Part shown: piece after piece, positions 1 through 9,176 of the stretch
How the letters are laid out: the number at the start of each line of letters is the position of its first letter
How positions within the stretch are numbered: the first letter of the stretch is position 1
NCBI GenBank assembly: GCA_947177635.1
Contig: CAMWVQ010000014.1
Coordinates: 1 to 48,602, forward strand
Origin: an uncultured Porphyromonadaceae bacterium
GTDB taxonomy: Bacteria; Bacteroidota; Bacteroidia; Bacteroidales; Muribaculaceae
Reading direction: 5' to 3'
DNA length: 48,602 nucleotides
Notes under the pieces: model-generated
Told to the model about the DNA's origin: nothing
Databases searched by the model: none
What the model saw: the letters and a program-made list of their open reading frames with translations, nothing else
Position numbers and translations under genes: made by a program

Positions 1-3000
1 TCTGACTTTGATAGATAGAGTGGATTCCATACCTGTCACCCAATAATTTCATATTGAGATCAGGGAATGTCTGGTGACTGCCGTCATACTGCGGACGGAC
101 GAAACAGTTGAACTTATTATTATAAAGGTCAACAAGTTTCTCCTTGAACTCCGGCGACTGGGCTTCCAGCCATTCTGAGAAGCCATTTCGTATCTCATCA
201 ATCTTTGTGTTGGCGAGTTGGATAGCCTCATTGTCAGGCACCTTTATGTCATGACCGTCTTCATCTTTGCCAGCCGACTTCTTGATGTCAGGAACAGTGT
301 TATGAAGGGCGTGTTTCAACAGGTTCATTCCGTCGTATGTGCGGTAATAACCTCTGACACAGAACTCCTCCCAGATGGTCATGTTCTTTCTCGATGCCTC
401 TGCCGAATACTCATCCATTGAGGAAGAATAGGCAATCTTCACATCGGTGTGGAACAGATATGACATATAGGCTGAGTAGATGCCGGTGGGTATCCATCGC
501 TCACCGAAGTTGAAGTCAAGCTCGTCGAACTCGATACGGCGGGGGCGCGCCTCCTCCAACGCTTTTAGGGATATTATGGAGAAGTCAATGAATGGTTCTA
601 TCCCGTCATAGCCGGGAAAACCTTTAATGCGTTCTTCCTCTCTGTCAATCCATGAGCGGATTGCTTCGGCTTTTGCTACTACATTTCCGGCGATAAAGCG
701 GTCTTTAATCTCGTAATTTTCGACCAGCGGATTATAGAAAATGTGACCTTCGAGGTTTTCCAACAAGGAAGCCTTATCCATATCCACAAGTGATAACATA
801 TATTTAAGATTGACGACACCGTATTTATTGAGCGATGCAGTCAGTGCCTCCAACGGAGTATCTACCGAAGTCACCTCGTCAACGGAGAATGATACCGGAT
901 GGTCGAAAATGTCAGCCTTGACAAACCGACCGTTGTCGCCACGCTCTAATGCAAGAGCGTCCCTGCCGTTGGCATCCATGAGGATAAATTTCACATTCTG
1001 TTTCTCATTGAGGTTGCCGTATTTCTCTACAAACTCATCGTAATACTGATTGAGGTGTTCGCGCAGATGTTCCGACAGTTCATGGGTCTCAGCCTCATAG
1101 TTATAAAGCTGCTGATAAGTTTCCGACAGTGTGACATAGAGCATGGCGCGTTTCGCCTGTTCGGGCTTCAATTCCAACGGATTGAATGTCGCGCTGTTCT
1201 TGCGTACTTCCGAGAGGAAGCCCACCATGCCGTCCTGAACGACCATACTGCCGTTGTGGTGGAAGAACTGAATATCCTCCGAGAAAGGACGGGGTGACAT
1301 ATCGACCTCGGTTTTCTCCGGCTGCTGTGCCGCCACTCTTGGCTGTCTGCCGGGAATGAAGTAGCCTTCGGTTTTCTCGATGACTGTGCCATCTTCGACA
1401 ATGGTTTCGGATTTATAATCCTTGTTAGCTTCTTTTTCAGCCGCCTGACGCTCACGCTCCGCAAGCTGGGCGTATGCGATTGACATCATAGCCTCGTAGA
1501 ACCCGTTGATAGGCGGATTATCGTCCCAGTTCAGAGAACCGTAAAATTCCAGCTCCTTTTCAGTAAGCGGTCGGAATTTATTTGTCGGCAACGGTCTGGC
1601 GTCAGCCCACAGTTTCGGCTTTTCGACCGGCTTTTCCTCCTTCTCTTTCTTTGGCACAGCAGTACGCTGGCGTTTTGGCGCGTCCCTCGGCTCCAGTTCC
1701 CCTAAAAGGTTATAGGCGAACAGACGCGGGTCGGGATTGTCGGAATAATCGGGACTGCCGTCTGTTTCGATTTCCTTCGCCTGTTGCGGAATGGAATCAG
1801 AAGGCTCATTATCGGATTGCTCAACCTTCTGTGTTTCAGCATTGGGTGTGACAATCTCGACAGCCTTTTGCTTGGCGGTCTTTGTCAACTTCGGGTCTTC
1901 GAGCTGCTCACAGATAGCCACACGTTGCCCGGCTCTTACGAGTTTGGGCAGGTAGGTGTCGAGCGCATGATGCGGGAATCCGGCAAGCTCGATATATTTG
2001 TCACTGCCACCATTGGCTCTGCGGGTCAGGGTTATACCCAAAATCTCCGACGCTTTTACCGCATCCTCGCCGAATATCTCATAGAAATCACCAACCCTGA
2101 AAAGCAACACGGCATCGGGATGTTTCTTTTTCATATCCTGATACTGTTGCATCAGCGGTGTGTTGGTAAGGCTCGACTTCTTTTCTGTCCTTGGAGTCTC
2201 CACCTTAGCCTCCTGCTTGGGTGTAGGGGTGGGAGTTGGTGTAACCGGGTGTGGCGTGGGCGGTTTGATACCGTTGGAATTATACAGCTCCAGATTTAGA
2301 CGCAAGTGCAACGACTCGTCGAGAGCCTTGCGCAAATCCCCAGCAATGCCGTCTATACCTCCGTCATGGTGGTAAACGATAGCAGGTTTGCCATACTGGT
2401 CAGTACCCACCTTTGCATCGGTGCATATCACATTCTGCGGAAACGCTTGAAAGAATTTGTTTCCCGGCACCTTCGTACCACGGTCAACCACAGACTGAAT
2501 GAAGAACTCTTCATCAGCCGACAAAGATTTCTTTCCAGTATGCTTCTGGAAAATAATCAAGTCAGAGCCAACATCAGTTCCGGCATTATCCGAGAAAGTA
2601 TTGTTCGGAAGTCGCAGCGCCGCCACAAGGTCAGCCTTTTTCACGAGTTCCATGCGGATAAAGGGCGAAGCAGCGTTCATCACACCCTGCGATGTGATAA
2701 ATGCGATAAGTCCGCCTTCTCTCACTTGGTCGAGACCTTTGAGAAAGAAATAGTTGTGCAAAGACTTCGCCGCCTGACGGTAGCCAATCTCCTTGCTTGT
2801 CGCATACTTCGGATCTGCCACAGCGAAATCGCCGAAAGGAACATTGGATGCAGCCACGTCGAAGTATCCGCTGAAATCGGGATCTATTTTCTCAAAGCCT
2901 TCTATATTCACAGTGGTGGACGGGTGCAGAGCCTGTAAGATTTTGCCTGTCAGCAAATCCTTTTCAAACGATAACACCTCCGAGCCGGGATAATTGCGCA

Positions 3001-3433
3001 GAAACGAATCCACGAAAACACCCTGACCGGCCGACGGTTCTAGAAATCTTTTCACTTCGACGCCATGATGTTTCAGCGCGTCAGAGATTGCATCGACAAT
3101 CCGGTTGTCGGTATAAAACGCCGTCAGCGTTGACGCTTTAAGCGATTCCATGTAGCGGTTAAACTCCTTGTCGTCATGCAAATAATCATGAATCAGGCGA
3201 CGCAATTCAACCGTAGGTGCGAACAACTCAATATCCGACTTGCTCCATTTGGCAGCATCCGCCAACTCGTTGGCATCGTTGAGAATACACTTCAACCCGC
3301 CAAACCCGGCATACTTGCGCAGCACTGCAATTTCTTCGGCAGTCTGCGCTGTGCGTCCGGCAACACCGAGGCTCAGGACAAGCCTTATCGCCTCGATGTT
3401 GTCGCGCATCGTCTGAAGCCTATTGAAGGACAT
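1..3433 (-). CDS. N6-adenine DNA methylase with a MutS domain-I-like segment (C-terminal part off the left edge)
   Basis: This reading frame is open from the ATG at 3433 to the window edge, giving at least 1,144 residues without a stop; the C-terminal part is missing. A methylase domain occupies about the first 330 residues: motif I reads EPSAGQG near residue 132 and the catalytic motif IV reads NVPFG near residue 197. A proline/threonine-rich linker follows, then at about residues 420-515 a segment closely resembling MutS domain I, including GDFYEIF and a terminal AICEQLEDP. Further on is a long region I do not recognise. Related large proteins in Bacteroides conjugative elements continue into an SNF2-type helicase; that part would be outside the window. 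The start overlaps the end of the upstream DUF1896 gene by 14 nt, suggesting coupled translation. Likely roles are self-DNA modification and DNA processing of the element. Confidence 0.85.
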   Translation of the reverse strand, partial: MSFNRLQTMRDNIEAIRLVLSLGVAGRTAQTAEEIAVLRKYAGFGGLKCILNDANELADAAKWSKSDIELFAPTVELRRLIHDYLHDDKEFNRYMESLKASTLTAFYTDNRIVDAISDALKHHGVEVKRFLEPSAGQGVFVDSFLRNYPGSEVLSFEKDLLTGKILQALHPSTTVNIEGFEKIDPDFSGYFDVAASNVPFGDFAVADPKYATSKEIGYRQAAKSLHNYFFLKGLDQVREGGLIAFITSQGVMNAASPFIRMELVKKADLVAALRLPNNTFSDNAGTDVGSDLIIFQKHTGKKSLSADEEFFIQSVVDRGTKVPGNKFFQAFPQNVICTDAKVGTDQYGKPAIVYHHDGGIDGIAGDLRKALDESLHLRLNLELYNSNGIKPPTPHPVTPTPTPTPKQEAKVETPRTEKKSSLTNTPLMQQYQDMKKKHPDAVLLFRVGDFYEIFGEDAVKASEILGITLTRRANGGSDKYIELAGFPHHALDTYLPKLVRAGQRVAICEQLEDPKLTKTAKQKAVEIVTPNAETQKVEQSDNEPSDSIPQQAKEIETDGSPDYSDNPDPRLFAYNLLGELEPRDAPKRQRTAVPKKEKEEKPVEKPKLWADARPLPTNKFRPLTEKELEFYGSLNWDDNPPINGFYEAMMSIAYAQLAERERQAAEKEANKDYKSETIVEDGTVIEKTEGYFIPGRQPRVAAQQPEKTEVDMSPRPFSEDIQFFHHNGSMVVQDGMVGFLSEVRKNSATFNPLELKPEQAKRAMLYVTLSETYQQLYNYEAETHELSEHLREHLNQYYDEFVEKYGNLNEKQNVKFILMDANGRDALALERGDNGRFVKADIFDHPVSFSVDEVTSVDTPLEALTASLNKYGVVNLKYMLSLVDMDKASLLENLEGHIFYNPLVENYEIKDRFIAGNVVAKAEAIRSWIDREEERIKGFPGYDGIEPFIDFSIISLKALEEARPRRIEFDELDFNFGERWIPTGIYSAYMSYLFHTDVKIAYSSSMDEYSAEASRKNMTIWEEFCVRGYYRTYDGMNLLKHALHNTVPDIKKSAGKDEDGHDIKVPDNEAIQLANTKIDEIRNGFSEWLEAQSPEFKEKLVDLYNNKFNCFVRPQYDGSHQTFPDLNMKLLGDRYGIHSIYQSQ

Positions 3434-3875
3434 CGCGAGTCTTTTTTATGATTTCAGAAATCATTCCGGCCAGTTCATTCTGAAGCGGCTGGTAATCTTC
3501 TCTGCTGAGGAAGTCCCCGTTTACTTCATACTTGTCAAGTATGGCGTTGATATAACGGAGGCCGAGCAGTAAATCTGCCCATTCGATTTTAGCTTCTTCC
3601 GTCGGCAGGTCATTGTGGAACAGTTCTTCGAGGAGGTTGAAAATCACATCCCAGCGAGATACATAGTAGCCGTTGAGAAGAACACGCATGGCGAGTTCCT
3701 CGGCAACAGGCTGACTGCGCCCTTCGAGAATAAGACGGGTCATGGTCTTATATGCCTCGCCGGCGCGGGTATTGATAAACTCTGAGTCTGTTACTTCGGG
3801 AAAGCGGTGGTCACGAAGATGGCCGTAGAGATAGGCTACGAAATAGTCCATCTCCTTTTCAAGAGGTTGTTTCAT
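3420..3875 (-). CDS. DUF1896 family protein
   Basis: This 151-residue protein of unknown function resembles the DUF1896 family, which is found almost only on Bacteroidetes mobile elements. The visible family pattern is an N-terminal [13 protein letters not shown] segment, then [13 protein letters not shown], then a helical stretch containing [13 protein letters not shown]. The chosen start is the ATG at 3873-3875; an in-frame extension upstream to 3965 exists but encodes an unlikely aromatic-rich leader, and the family starts near the chosen Met. The gene overlaps the downstream methylase by 14 nt, so the two are probably translated together. It has no signal peptide or membrane segment and is presumably cytoplasmic. 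Its function is not known. Confidence 0.78.
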   Translation of the reverse strand: MKQPLEKEMDYFVAYLYGHLRDHRFPEVTDSEFINTRAGEAYKTMTRLILEGRSQPVAEELAMRVLLNGYYVSRWDVIFNLLEELFHNDLPTEEAKIEWADLLLGLRYINAILDKYEVNGDFLSREDYQPLQNELAGMISEIIKKTRDVLQ

Positions 3876-4043
3876 TATGGTGGGGAATTTAGTGGTTTGC
3901 CGAAATCCAGATTTGCTTAAAGTGATGTAAGGTGGTGTATGGCAGATGTATAAGCAAAAGGACACCGGGTTCCCGCCCGATGTCCAACCACTAAATCCAC
4001 GTCAAAAATGAAACAAAAACATTATATGACGTTGAATCAAGTG

Positions 4044-4051
4044 CAAAGATA
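4044..4051 (-). promoter_or_regulatory. Candidate promoter -7 box upstream of the DUF1896/methylase pair
   Basis: TATCTTTG on the minus strand matches the Bacteroidetes -7 consensus TAnnTTTG. It would give a leader of about 160 nt before the start at 3875. No convincing TTG -33 element is visible at the usual 19-21 nt spacing, so this is tentative. Confidence 0.4.
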
Positions 4052-4109
4052 CAAAATCTTTGGGACATTCGGGAGGAATTATTGATATTTTACTTGATTT
4101 TCAGGTATG

Positions 4110-5189
4110 TTAACCCGCTTTCTTGCAGGATTTACGCTTCCTGCGAGACTGTTTCTGACACTCATTCTCGTCAGGAGTGAAGGCCTCGATGACACGCTTC
4201 ACGATGAGATTGTACAGTCTCTCCTCGTCTCGGCTGAGATCGGTAGGATGAAGTCCGGTCGTGACTATGCCATGACCGTTATAGGGCGTTTCACTATTGT
4301 GGAACGTGTTGCGGGTGCTGAGCCTTCCGACTTCCTTGGCCATATGACCGTATTGGGCGTTGTGCTCCAGCACTCGGAAGTCTCGGCGCATGGAATCATA
4401 TACGTTGCCGGGGATTCCGTTTTGGTAGAGGTAGGGGTATGAAATCAGTCCCTTGGCGTAGAGCTTGTGAGCGATGAGGAATGTCGGCTCAAAGTCGTAG
4501 CCGAGTTCCACAGTGGCATCCATCCACAGAGTGACCATGTTATGAAGAGTCTGACCCTTCACGATATTCAGTTCTACATCGCTACCTTCGTCAGTCGGGT
4601 TGTTCTCTGCCGATTCAACATCGAGGGCGTTTTCTGCGGCAGCGGCATCGGCTTTGAGAAAAAAATTCACGAGTTCCCCTGCTAGCCACTTCTCATGTTT
4701 GTCGGGAGAATATACGCCGTTCTCGACACCACGGATGATGATGGGCTTACGCAGACGTGCAAGCCACGCGCGGCGCACTGTCACCGGCATATGGAGATAC
4801 CAGTAGAGGTTGAGAAAAGCCAGTTCACCGTCGAAAGTAGGTTCCATAGCGTTTACAACGGCACTGCTTTTTGCCCACAGTGCTTTTATGATGGAGAGCT
4901 GAGCTTCGTCTGCTTTCGACTTCTCCCAGCCAAGGAGCGCATCATAATTGCGCATTCTGAAGTTGAAGTGGTGCGCATACATCTGGCGCATATCCTGACC
5001 GGAGTTCATGACGAACTTTTCGCCGCACTTGTATTCGGCTTCGATGATTTCGCCGTTGGTCCATGTCACGGCATAGCCGTTGCCGTAATAGTAGCCTTCG
5101 TGATAGGTGTTTGCATCGATTACACGAGCGATAGTCTCTGCCATGAAACGGTTTGAGGTAACAACCGTTACGAGTGTTTTCTCTGTCAT
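4110..5189 (-). CDS. Diverged, probably inactive topoisomerase IA (TopB/Exc-like) protein
   Basis: The 359-residue protein aligns by eye with topoisomerase III but is about half the usual length. The N-terminal part resembles a TOPRIM fold: VVTSNRFMAETIARVI at residues 9-24 matches the family's IIAEKPSVAREIARVL pattern, with GNGYAVTW near residue 36. The position of the essential glutamate is Ser12. The acidic DxDxE cluster region reads NAMEPTFDGELAF (113-125), with most acidic positions shifted or lost. The active-site region reads GLISYPYLYQN: Tyr251 is kept, but the usual RTDS that follows is gone. Near the C-terminus, HGIVTTGLHPTDLSRDE matches the topoisomerase HHAIIPTG region, and the tail is strongly basic. 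Its place after two HTH proteins and a DUF4099-type gene parallels exc in the CTnDOT xis2c-xis2d-orf3-exc operon. I infer a structural or recombination-accessory role rather than DNA relaxation. Confidence 0.7.
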   Translation of the reverse strand: MTEKTLVTVVTSNRFMAETIARVIDANTYHEGYYYGNGYAVTWTNGEIIEAEYKCGEKFVMNSGQDMRQMYAHHFNFRMRNYDALLGWEKSKADEAQLSIIKALWAKSSAVVNAMEPTFDGELAFLNLYWYLHMPVTVRRAWLARLRKPIIIRGVENGVYSPDKHEKWLAGELVNFFLKADAAAAENALDVESAENNPTDEGSDVELNIVKGQTLHNMVTLWMDATVELGYDFEPTFLIAHKLYAKGLISYPYLYQNGIPGNVYDSMRRDFRVLEHNAQYGHMAKEVGRLSTRNTFHNSETPYNGHGIVTTGLHPTDLSRDEERLYNLIVKRVIEAFTPDENECQKQSRRKRKSCKKAG

Positions 5190-5230
5190 ATTTCAAATGT
5201 TTTAATTTGTTTGCTTATTGGGAATTTCGA

Positions 5231-5275
5231 GATGAAAGCTTCGGGAGGTTCCGGGCCCTCCCTCGGCGTTTCATC
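5231..5275 (-). other. Intercistronic stem-loop between the DUF4099-type and topoisomerase-like genes
   Basis: Seven outer base pairs (GATGAAA at 5231-5237 with TTTCATC at 5269-5275) enclose an inner GC stem (GGGAGG at 5243-5248 with CCTCCC at 5257-5262). It sits in the 128-nt gap between the stop at 5318 and the start at 5189. There is no clear U-tract on the minus strand, so it may act as an mRNA processing or stability element or an attenuator rather than a full terminator. Confidence 0.55.
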
Positions 5276-5317
5276 TGCGTGGGTTCAGTGGTTCTGGATT
5301 ATACTCTGCTATGGGAA

Positions 5318-6871
5318 TCAGAGTCGCGGTCCCTTCGGCTTGCGCTGTTGTTTCTGCTGGGCATCGTCCTTTGGCTGTGTCTGTCCTTTGGTCAGAGGGT
5401 CGGTGATGTTCTTAGTCGCCTCGTTGGTGAGACCGTCGTTGTTGACCGCCTTCTGTGTCTGCGACTCGTTGGCAACCTTGACACGCGGGTCATTGAGCGA
5501 TGTCATCGGACGCTTTTTCTCCTTGTCGAAGTAGAGATAGACGGTGCATGGCTGTCCCTTCTCATCGACCATGTTGTCAAGCTTGGCTACACGACCGTTG
5601 GCGTAGTCATCCTTCTGTTGCTCGGTGAGAGGAATCTTGTTCCATTGTCCGAGAGGCTTGATGCTGCCGTCTTTAAGTGTCCATTTGGGCTTTTTCACAG
5701 CCTGCTTTTCAGTTGTCACGGTCGAGACAGTCTCGCCCTTGTGTTCTTTCTTTGCTTCGGCGGCCTGCTTCGCTTGCTGCACCTTCTCATACCAGTGCAT
5801 TCCGTTGGGCACAAATTCGACAGCCTTTCTGTCAACGTTGTACTGGAGTATCCCCGTTCTGGTCTTTCCGTCACGGCATACGACCTCTTTTGGAGGGAGC
5901 GGGAGACCCTTTTTCAGTGTCATAATCTCCGGCATGGTCAGTTTCGTCTGACCGAAAGTGTCTCGGATTTTGACATCCTTTGCAGGAATTGCCAGCAGCT
6001 CGTTAGTGTAGCGGTCGCGGCTGATGAGCGAGGGGACTTTCTCACCGGTGACCGGGTCGGTCAATTCTACGATTCGACCAAGGTTGCCGTTCTCTTTGAG
6101 ATTGGCCTGATCGATTTTGTCGAATTTGTAGCCCATGAACTCATCGAGTTTCTGCTCGCTCTGGATGAAGTGAGGAACAAGCTTGACGCTGCCGTCGGGG
6201 TCAGTGCGGAACGAGAGGCGAGCCTCGATGTTGAATTTCTCGCCACCGAATGTCGGTGTGATGTTCACTGGCTTGGACTTCCGGTTGTAGAGCATCTCCT
6301 TCAGGTCACCGGAGGCTTCAAGAGCCTCCTTGTCGATGCCCCATTTCTCTTTGAGCGTATCCCAGTCGATTTTCGACTGGTCGATAGCCTGCCACTTGGG
6401 TTCCTGCGATATGGTTGTCTGAGCTTGAGACTCGTCCGCTGTCTGTGCAGACGGTTCAACAGTGGATTCCGTCTGTGCGGGTTGCTCCGTAGGGGGCGCC
6501 GTCTGAGTGGGTTGCTCGACTTTCTGTTCTGCCGTTGGAAGCTCTACCTTATTGTTTTTGAGCATCTCGGCATTCGCCTCAGGGTCTTTGGCGAGGTCGC
6601 CGATTACGGTGCCGACAGTGTCATAGCGGTCAGCCGGAACTCGGAAGAATCCGAATCTTGATGGATTCTGGCACTGCCGGACAAAGTTCGACAGGAATGC
6701 CTCGATGGGGTTCTGACCCTTCTGGAATTTCACGAGGTCAGAGAGTTTTGCCGACTTTACATCGGTCATCTTGGGTGTGCCGTCCTCGTTGAGTCCGGTC
6801 ACTGCGCCTACCTGCCCGGTATCGTTGTTGCGGGCGATAAGCACTTCTTCTTGATTCAGCTCTTGTGCCAT
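5318..6871 (-). CDS. DUF4099/DUF3945 domain protein (orf3-like of CTnDOT)
   Basis: This 517-residue cytoplasmic protein is typical of Bacteroidetes conjugative elements. The N-terminal about 90 residues (LIARNNDTGQVGAVTGLNEDG, then FLSNFVRQCQNPSRFGFFRVPAD) match the conserved start of this family. A Thr/Gln/Pro/Glu-rich linker spans roughly residues 110-155. The second half contains IDWDTLKEKWGI (DUF4099-like) and repeated units around LKENGNLGRIVELTDPVTGEK and LPPKEVVCRDGKTRTGILQYN (DUF3945-like). The C-terminal 90 residues are low-complexity, rich in Gln, Lys and Thr. The family has no proven biochemical activity. Its position between the paired HTH genes and the topoisomerase-like gene matches orf3 of the CTnDOT excision operon, so a role in excision or its control is an inference from context. 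Confidence 0.8.
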   Translation of the reverse strand: MAQELNQEEVLIARNNDTGQVGAVTGLNEDGTPKMTDVKSAKLSDLVKFQKGQNPIEAFLSNFVRQCQNPSRFGFFRVPADRYDTVGTVIGDLAKDPEANAEMLKNNKVELPTAEQKVEQPTQTAPPTEQPAQTESTVEPSAQTADESQAQTTISQEPKWQAIDQSKIDWDTLKEKWGIDKEALEASGDLKEMLYNRKSKPVNITPTFGGEKFNIEARLSFRTDPDGSVKLVPHFIQSEQKLDEFMGYKFDKIDQANLKENGNLGRIVELTDPVTGEKVPSLISRDRYTNELLAIPAKDVKIRDTFGQTKLTMPEIMTLKKGLPLPPKEVVCRDGKTRTGILQYNVDRKAVEFVPNGMHWYEKVQQAKQAAEAKKEHKGETVSTVTTEKQAVKKPKWTLKDGSIKPLGQWNKIPLTEQQKDDYANGRVAKLDNMVDEKGQPCTVYLYFDKEKKRPMTSLNDPRVKVANESQTQKAVNNDGLTNEATKNITDPLTKGQTQPKDDAQQKQQRKPKGPRL

Positions 6872-6951
6872 ATAAATTAGAAGTTTTTGGGGTTGGAAAT
6901 TTGTACCCGATAATGGGCACGTTAATTATTGGTGTATGGTGTGGTATGGTT

Positions 6952-7284
6952 TTATCTTCTGGTGGTCTCAAATGCTATTCTGGCATCTGCCCAGCGGAAG
7001 GTCACGCGGGACTGGCGGCTGTCTCCGGATTTTATGAATGGCAGTGTGCCGTCAGCCATCATGGATTCGATTTTGGTTTTGCCTACATTATACATTTCCA
7101 TGAGCTGCGCCTTGGTCAGCACTCTTTCTTCCGGCTCGATTACACCCTGATTTGTCAGGACACCATATATCTCTTTGCTGGCTTCCTTGATTTCGCGTCG
7201 GATTTCACATTTGATTTCGGCTCGAAGCTCATCAATTATGGCTCTGAAATCAGAGAGGATCGCTCTTTTCTCTAATACTGTCAT
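6952..7284 (-). CDS. Small helix-turn-helix protein, Xis2d-like
   Basis: The 110-residue protein has a charged helical N-terminus (RAIIDELRAEIKCEIRREIKEASKEI, a likely coiled coil) and a C-terminal winged-helix segment at about residues 55-106. In it LTKAQLMEMYNVGKTKIESMM forms the helix-turn-helix and LPFIKSGDSRQSRVTFRWAD the wing. This is the arrangement of excisionase-type recombination directionality factors. Only 1 nt separates its start from the stop of the upstream HTH gene, so the two are translationally coupled. By position it corresponds to xis2d in the CTnDOT excision operon. A transcriptional regulator role is also possible. Confidence 0.7.
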   Translation of the reverse strand: MTVLEKRAILSDFRAIIDELRAEIKCEIRREIKEASKEIYGVLTNQGVIEPEERVLTKAQLMEMYNVGKTKIESMMADGTLPFIKSGDSRQSRVTFRWADARIAFETTRR

Positions 7285-7285
7285 A

Positions 7286-7669
7286 TCAATATCGGGGTAA
7301 TCGGGTTACACGTTTCATTGCTTTCTCGTATGCTACCGGATTCCAAGGGCATTGGAACTTCTCGATTGCATCCACCAGTTCCTTCAGGAAGTAGTGGGTT
7401 TCTCTTCCGACTTTTTTCCATTTCAGCACCAATCGCTTGCGGATGCGCTGAAGGTGTCGGGGTGAAACGCAGAGGATGGCGGCGGCTTCATACTTGCTCA
7501 CCATCGGCTGGTTGGGAAGCCGCTCATGGATAAATCCATATTCCTCGGCTTTCTGAATTTTCTCATCCTGAGCCGCGAGATACTTTTCAAGGCGACTGAG
7601 AGTGCCTTGCATTCTCTGTACCTCTTGTGCCAGATCGGGCTGAGGGGGGAACATAACGTAATTGTCCAT
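7286..7669 (-). CDS. Small helix-turn-helix protein, Xis2c-like
   Basis: This 127-residue basic protein has an N-terminal helix likely to form a coiled coil (EVQRMQGTLSRLEKYLAAQDEKIQKAEE, about residues 15-43). A C-terminal HTH (MVSKYEAAAILCVSPRHLQRIRKR, about 56-79) is followed by a wing (KWKKVGRETHYFLKELVDAIE). The fold is the MerR/excisionase type used by Bacteroidetes directionality factors. It is the first gene of the leftward run and has a good -7 promoter box 30 nt upstream. With the next gene it forms a pair like xis2c-xis2d, which in CTnDOT promote excision by binding near the attachment site. Assignment of each paralogue is by order only. Confidence 0.7.
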   Translation of the reverse strand: MDNYVMFPPQPDLAQEVQRMQGTLSRLEKYLAAQDEKIQKAEEYGFIHERLPNQPMVSKYEAAAILCVSPRHLQRIRKRLVLKWKKVGRETHYFLKELVDAIEKFQCPWNPVAYEKAMKRVTRLPRY

Positions 7670-7700
7670 ATCAGGTGGGTTTAGCGGTTGTTGTGTGATG

Positions 7701-7708
7701 CAAAGTTA
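7701..7708 (-). promoter_or_regulatory. Promoter -7 box of the excision-type operon
   Basis: TAACTTTG on the minus strand matches TAnnTTTG and lies 32 nt upstream of the ATG at 7669, implying a short leader of about 25 nt. The -33 region is weak, as would be expected for a promoter needing activation. It probably drives the two HTH genes and the DUF4099-type gene. Confidence 0.6.
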
Positions 7709-7901
7709 CTTTGGGAAAAGGAGGTGCATCTATGATAACTCCGGGATAGAGTTGGGATAAGTGTAGGATAAAAAACGCTTGATTTTCTAAAATCTACAAT
7801 AACTCATCGTTGAATAACAACGACTTATAAAAATACTCTTAATGAATGTTAATGTCTAAATTTGTAGAAAATATTTTGAGATTCTCACGTCAGAACACAG
7901 C

Positions 7902-7932
7902 AAGTGCCGTCCGAGCATTCCCGAACGGCACT
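7902..7932 (-). terminator. Stem-loop downstream of the integrase gene
   Basis: An inverted repeat (AGTGCCGT at 7903-7910 with ACGGCACT at 7925-7932, plus further possible inner pairs) begins 27 nt after the integrase stop codon. There is no strong U-tract, so termination efficiency is uncertain. Confidence 0.5.
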
Positions 7933-7958
7933 CGCATGAGGCTTATGGAATGTTCAGA

Positions 7959-9176
7959 TTAAAAGTCGAGATTGCCGAGGTTTCTAGAAAGGATGTCCAT
8001 ATCCTTTCCAATTTTATCGGCGGTTATTCTCGCGTAAATTTGAGTTGTCTGAATGTTTGTGTGGCCGAGCATCTTGCTGACCGACTCGATAGGCACACCG
8101 CGTCCGAGAGTCATCGTTGTCGCGAAGGTGTGGCGGGCAAGGTGGAAGGTCAGGTTCTTTTCTATGCCGCAGATATCGGCTATCTCCTTAAGATAACAGT
8201 TGAGCTTCTGATTGGTGATTATCGGCATTAGCTGGCCGTCGTTGTAGCAACCCTCATATTTGTTGAGGATTTTCAGAGCCGGTGGAAGCAGCGGTACCAT
8301 CACCTTTGTGTTGGTTTTCTGGCGGTGGGTGACAATCCACAGGCGACCGTCGAACATCTTCTGTATGTTATCGACACGCAGGTGGGCGAGGTCGATATAT
8401 GCCAGTCCGGTGAAGCAGGCAAAGATGAAGATGTCGCGCACCTGTTCCAAGCGTTTGCTTGCGAACTCCTTCTGCATCATCTTGCACAGTTCATCCTCGG
8501 TCAGGTATCCACGATCAACGCGCTCGATGGAGATTTTGTAGCCGTTGAAGGGGTCAACGGTAATAAGCCCGGCTCGGATGGCTTTGTTGATTACCTGCTT
8601 GAAGAACTTCATGCACTTGTAGGTCGTGTTCTGAGAGTATTTATACTCGGTACGCAGGAAGAACTCCAAGTCCACTATGAACTGGTACTTGATTTCGCGG
8701 AGCGGTATGTCGGTGATGTTGTATTTCTTTTTCATGAACTCCACCACACGGCGGTACATACGCTCATATTTGCGATAGGTGGGGTCGGCTTTGCTGAGTC
8801 CAACGAGTTTCTTGGTGTCCTCCAAATGCTGCTCATAGACTTTAAGGAGAGACTCCTCTCGCTGGGTGATGCCCATGTAGGCATTGCGCACCATTTCGGC
8901 AGTGACGTAGCCGTGACGACGCTGGATGTCATAATAGTGTTCTTTAAGAATGACCTGTATATCATTCAGACGGCTATTAAGTTCGAGAACCTTTGCCGAG
9001 CGGCCAATAGCCCTGCCTGTTTTTGCATCCCAAATTTCAGGGTTTACAACCAATTTGGAATTTAGCTGCTCCATTTCTCCGTCCACAGTTATTCGTATCA
9101 TGACGGACACATTACCGTCTTTGTTGATACGATTCCCGCGGATGTAAAATAGAACTTTGAATGTGTTCTTTTTCAT
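7959..9176 (-). CDS. Tyrosine-type site-specific recombinase (integrase)
   Basis: This 405-residue integrase has an arm-binding N-terminal domain (residues 1 to about 95), a SAM-like core-binding domain (about 110-205) and a C-terminal catalytic domain. Catalytic motifs are HLARHTFAT (His and Arg of the HxxR box), LGHTNIQTTQIYARI (second His and nucleophilic Tyr) and a beta-hairpin Lys in RQKTNTKVMVPL. The first catalytic arginine is absent: the motif reads CFTGLAYIDL, with Ala where XerD-type enzymes have Arg. This substitution is common among Bacteroidetes integrases; IntDOT also lacks this Arg. An upstream Arg in EQVRDIF may compensate. The gene reads away from ssrA, about 510 bp from its 3' end, consistent with this enzyme mediating integration there. 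Confidence 0.93.
   Translation of the reverse strand: MKKNTFKVLFYIRGNRINKDGNVSVMIRITVDGEMEQLNSKLVVNPEIWDAKTGRAIGRSAKVLELNSRLNDIQVILKEHYYDIQRRHGYVTAEMVRNAYMGITQREESLLKVYEQHLEDTKKLVGLSKADPTYRKYERMYRRVVEFMKKKYNITDIPLREIKYQFIVDLEFFLRTEYKYSQNTTYKCMKFFKQVINKAIRAGLITVDPFNGYKISIERVDRGYLTEDELCKMMQKEFASKRLEQVRDIFIFACFTGLAYIDLAHLRVDNIQKMFDGRLWIVTHRQKTNTKVMVPLLPPALKILNKYEGCYNDGQLMPIITNQKLNCYLKEIADICGIEKNLTFHLARHTFATTMTLGRGVPIESVSKMLGHTNIQTTQIYARITADKIGKDMDILSRNLGNLDF

Noticed and set aside
3876-3965. N-terminal extension of the DUF1896 protein
   Set aside because: The extra residues do not look like the family and the Met at 3875 fits the usual start.
5174-6661. A 495-codon plus-strand reading frame opposite the DUF4099-type gene
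   Set aside because: It is rich in Leu, Arg, Val and Cys with no domain pattern, and the minus strand carries a clear family member. It is an antisense shadow.
8325-9065. A 246-codon plus-strand frame opposite the integrase
   Set aside because: No recognisable family; the integrase on the other strand has complete motifs.
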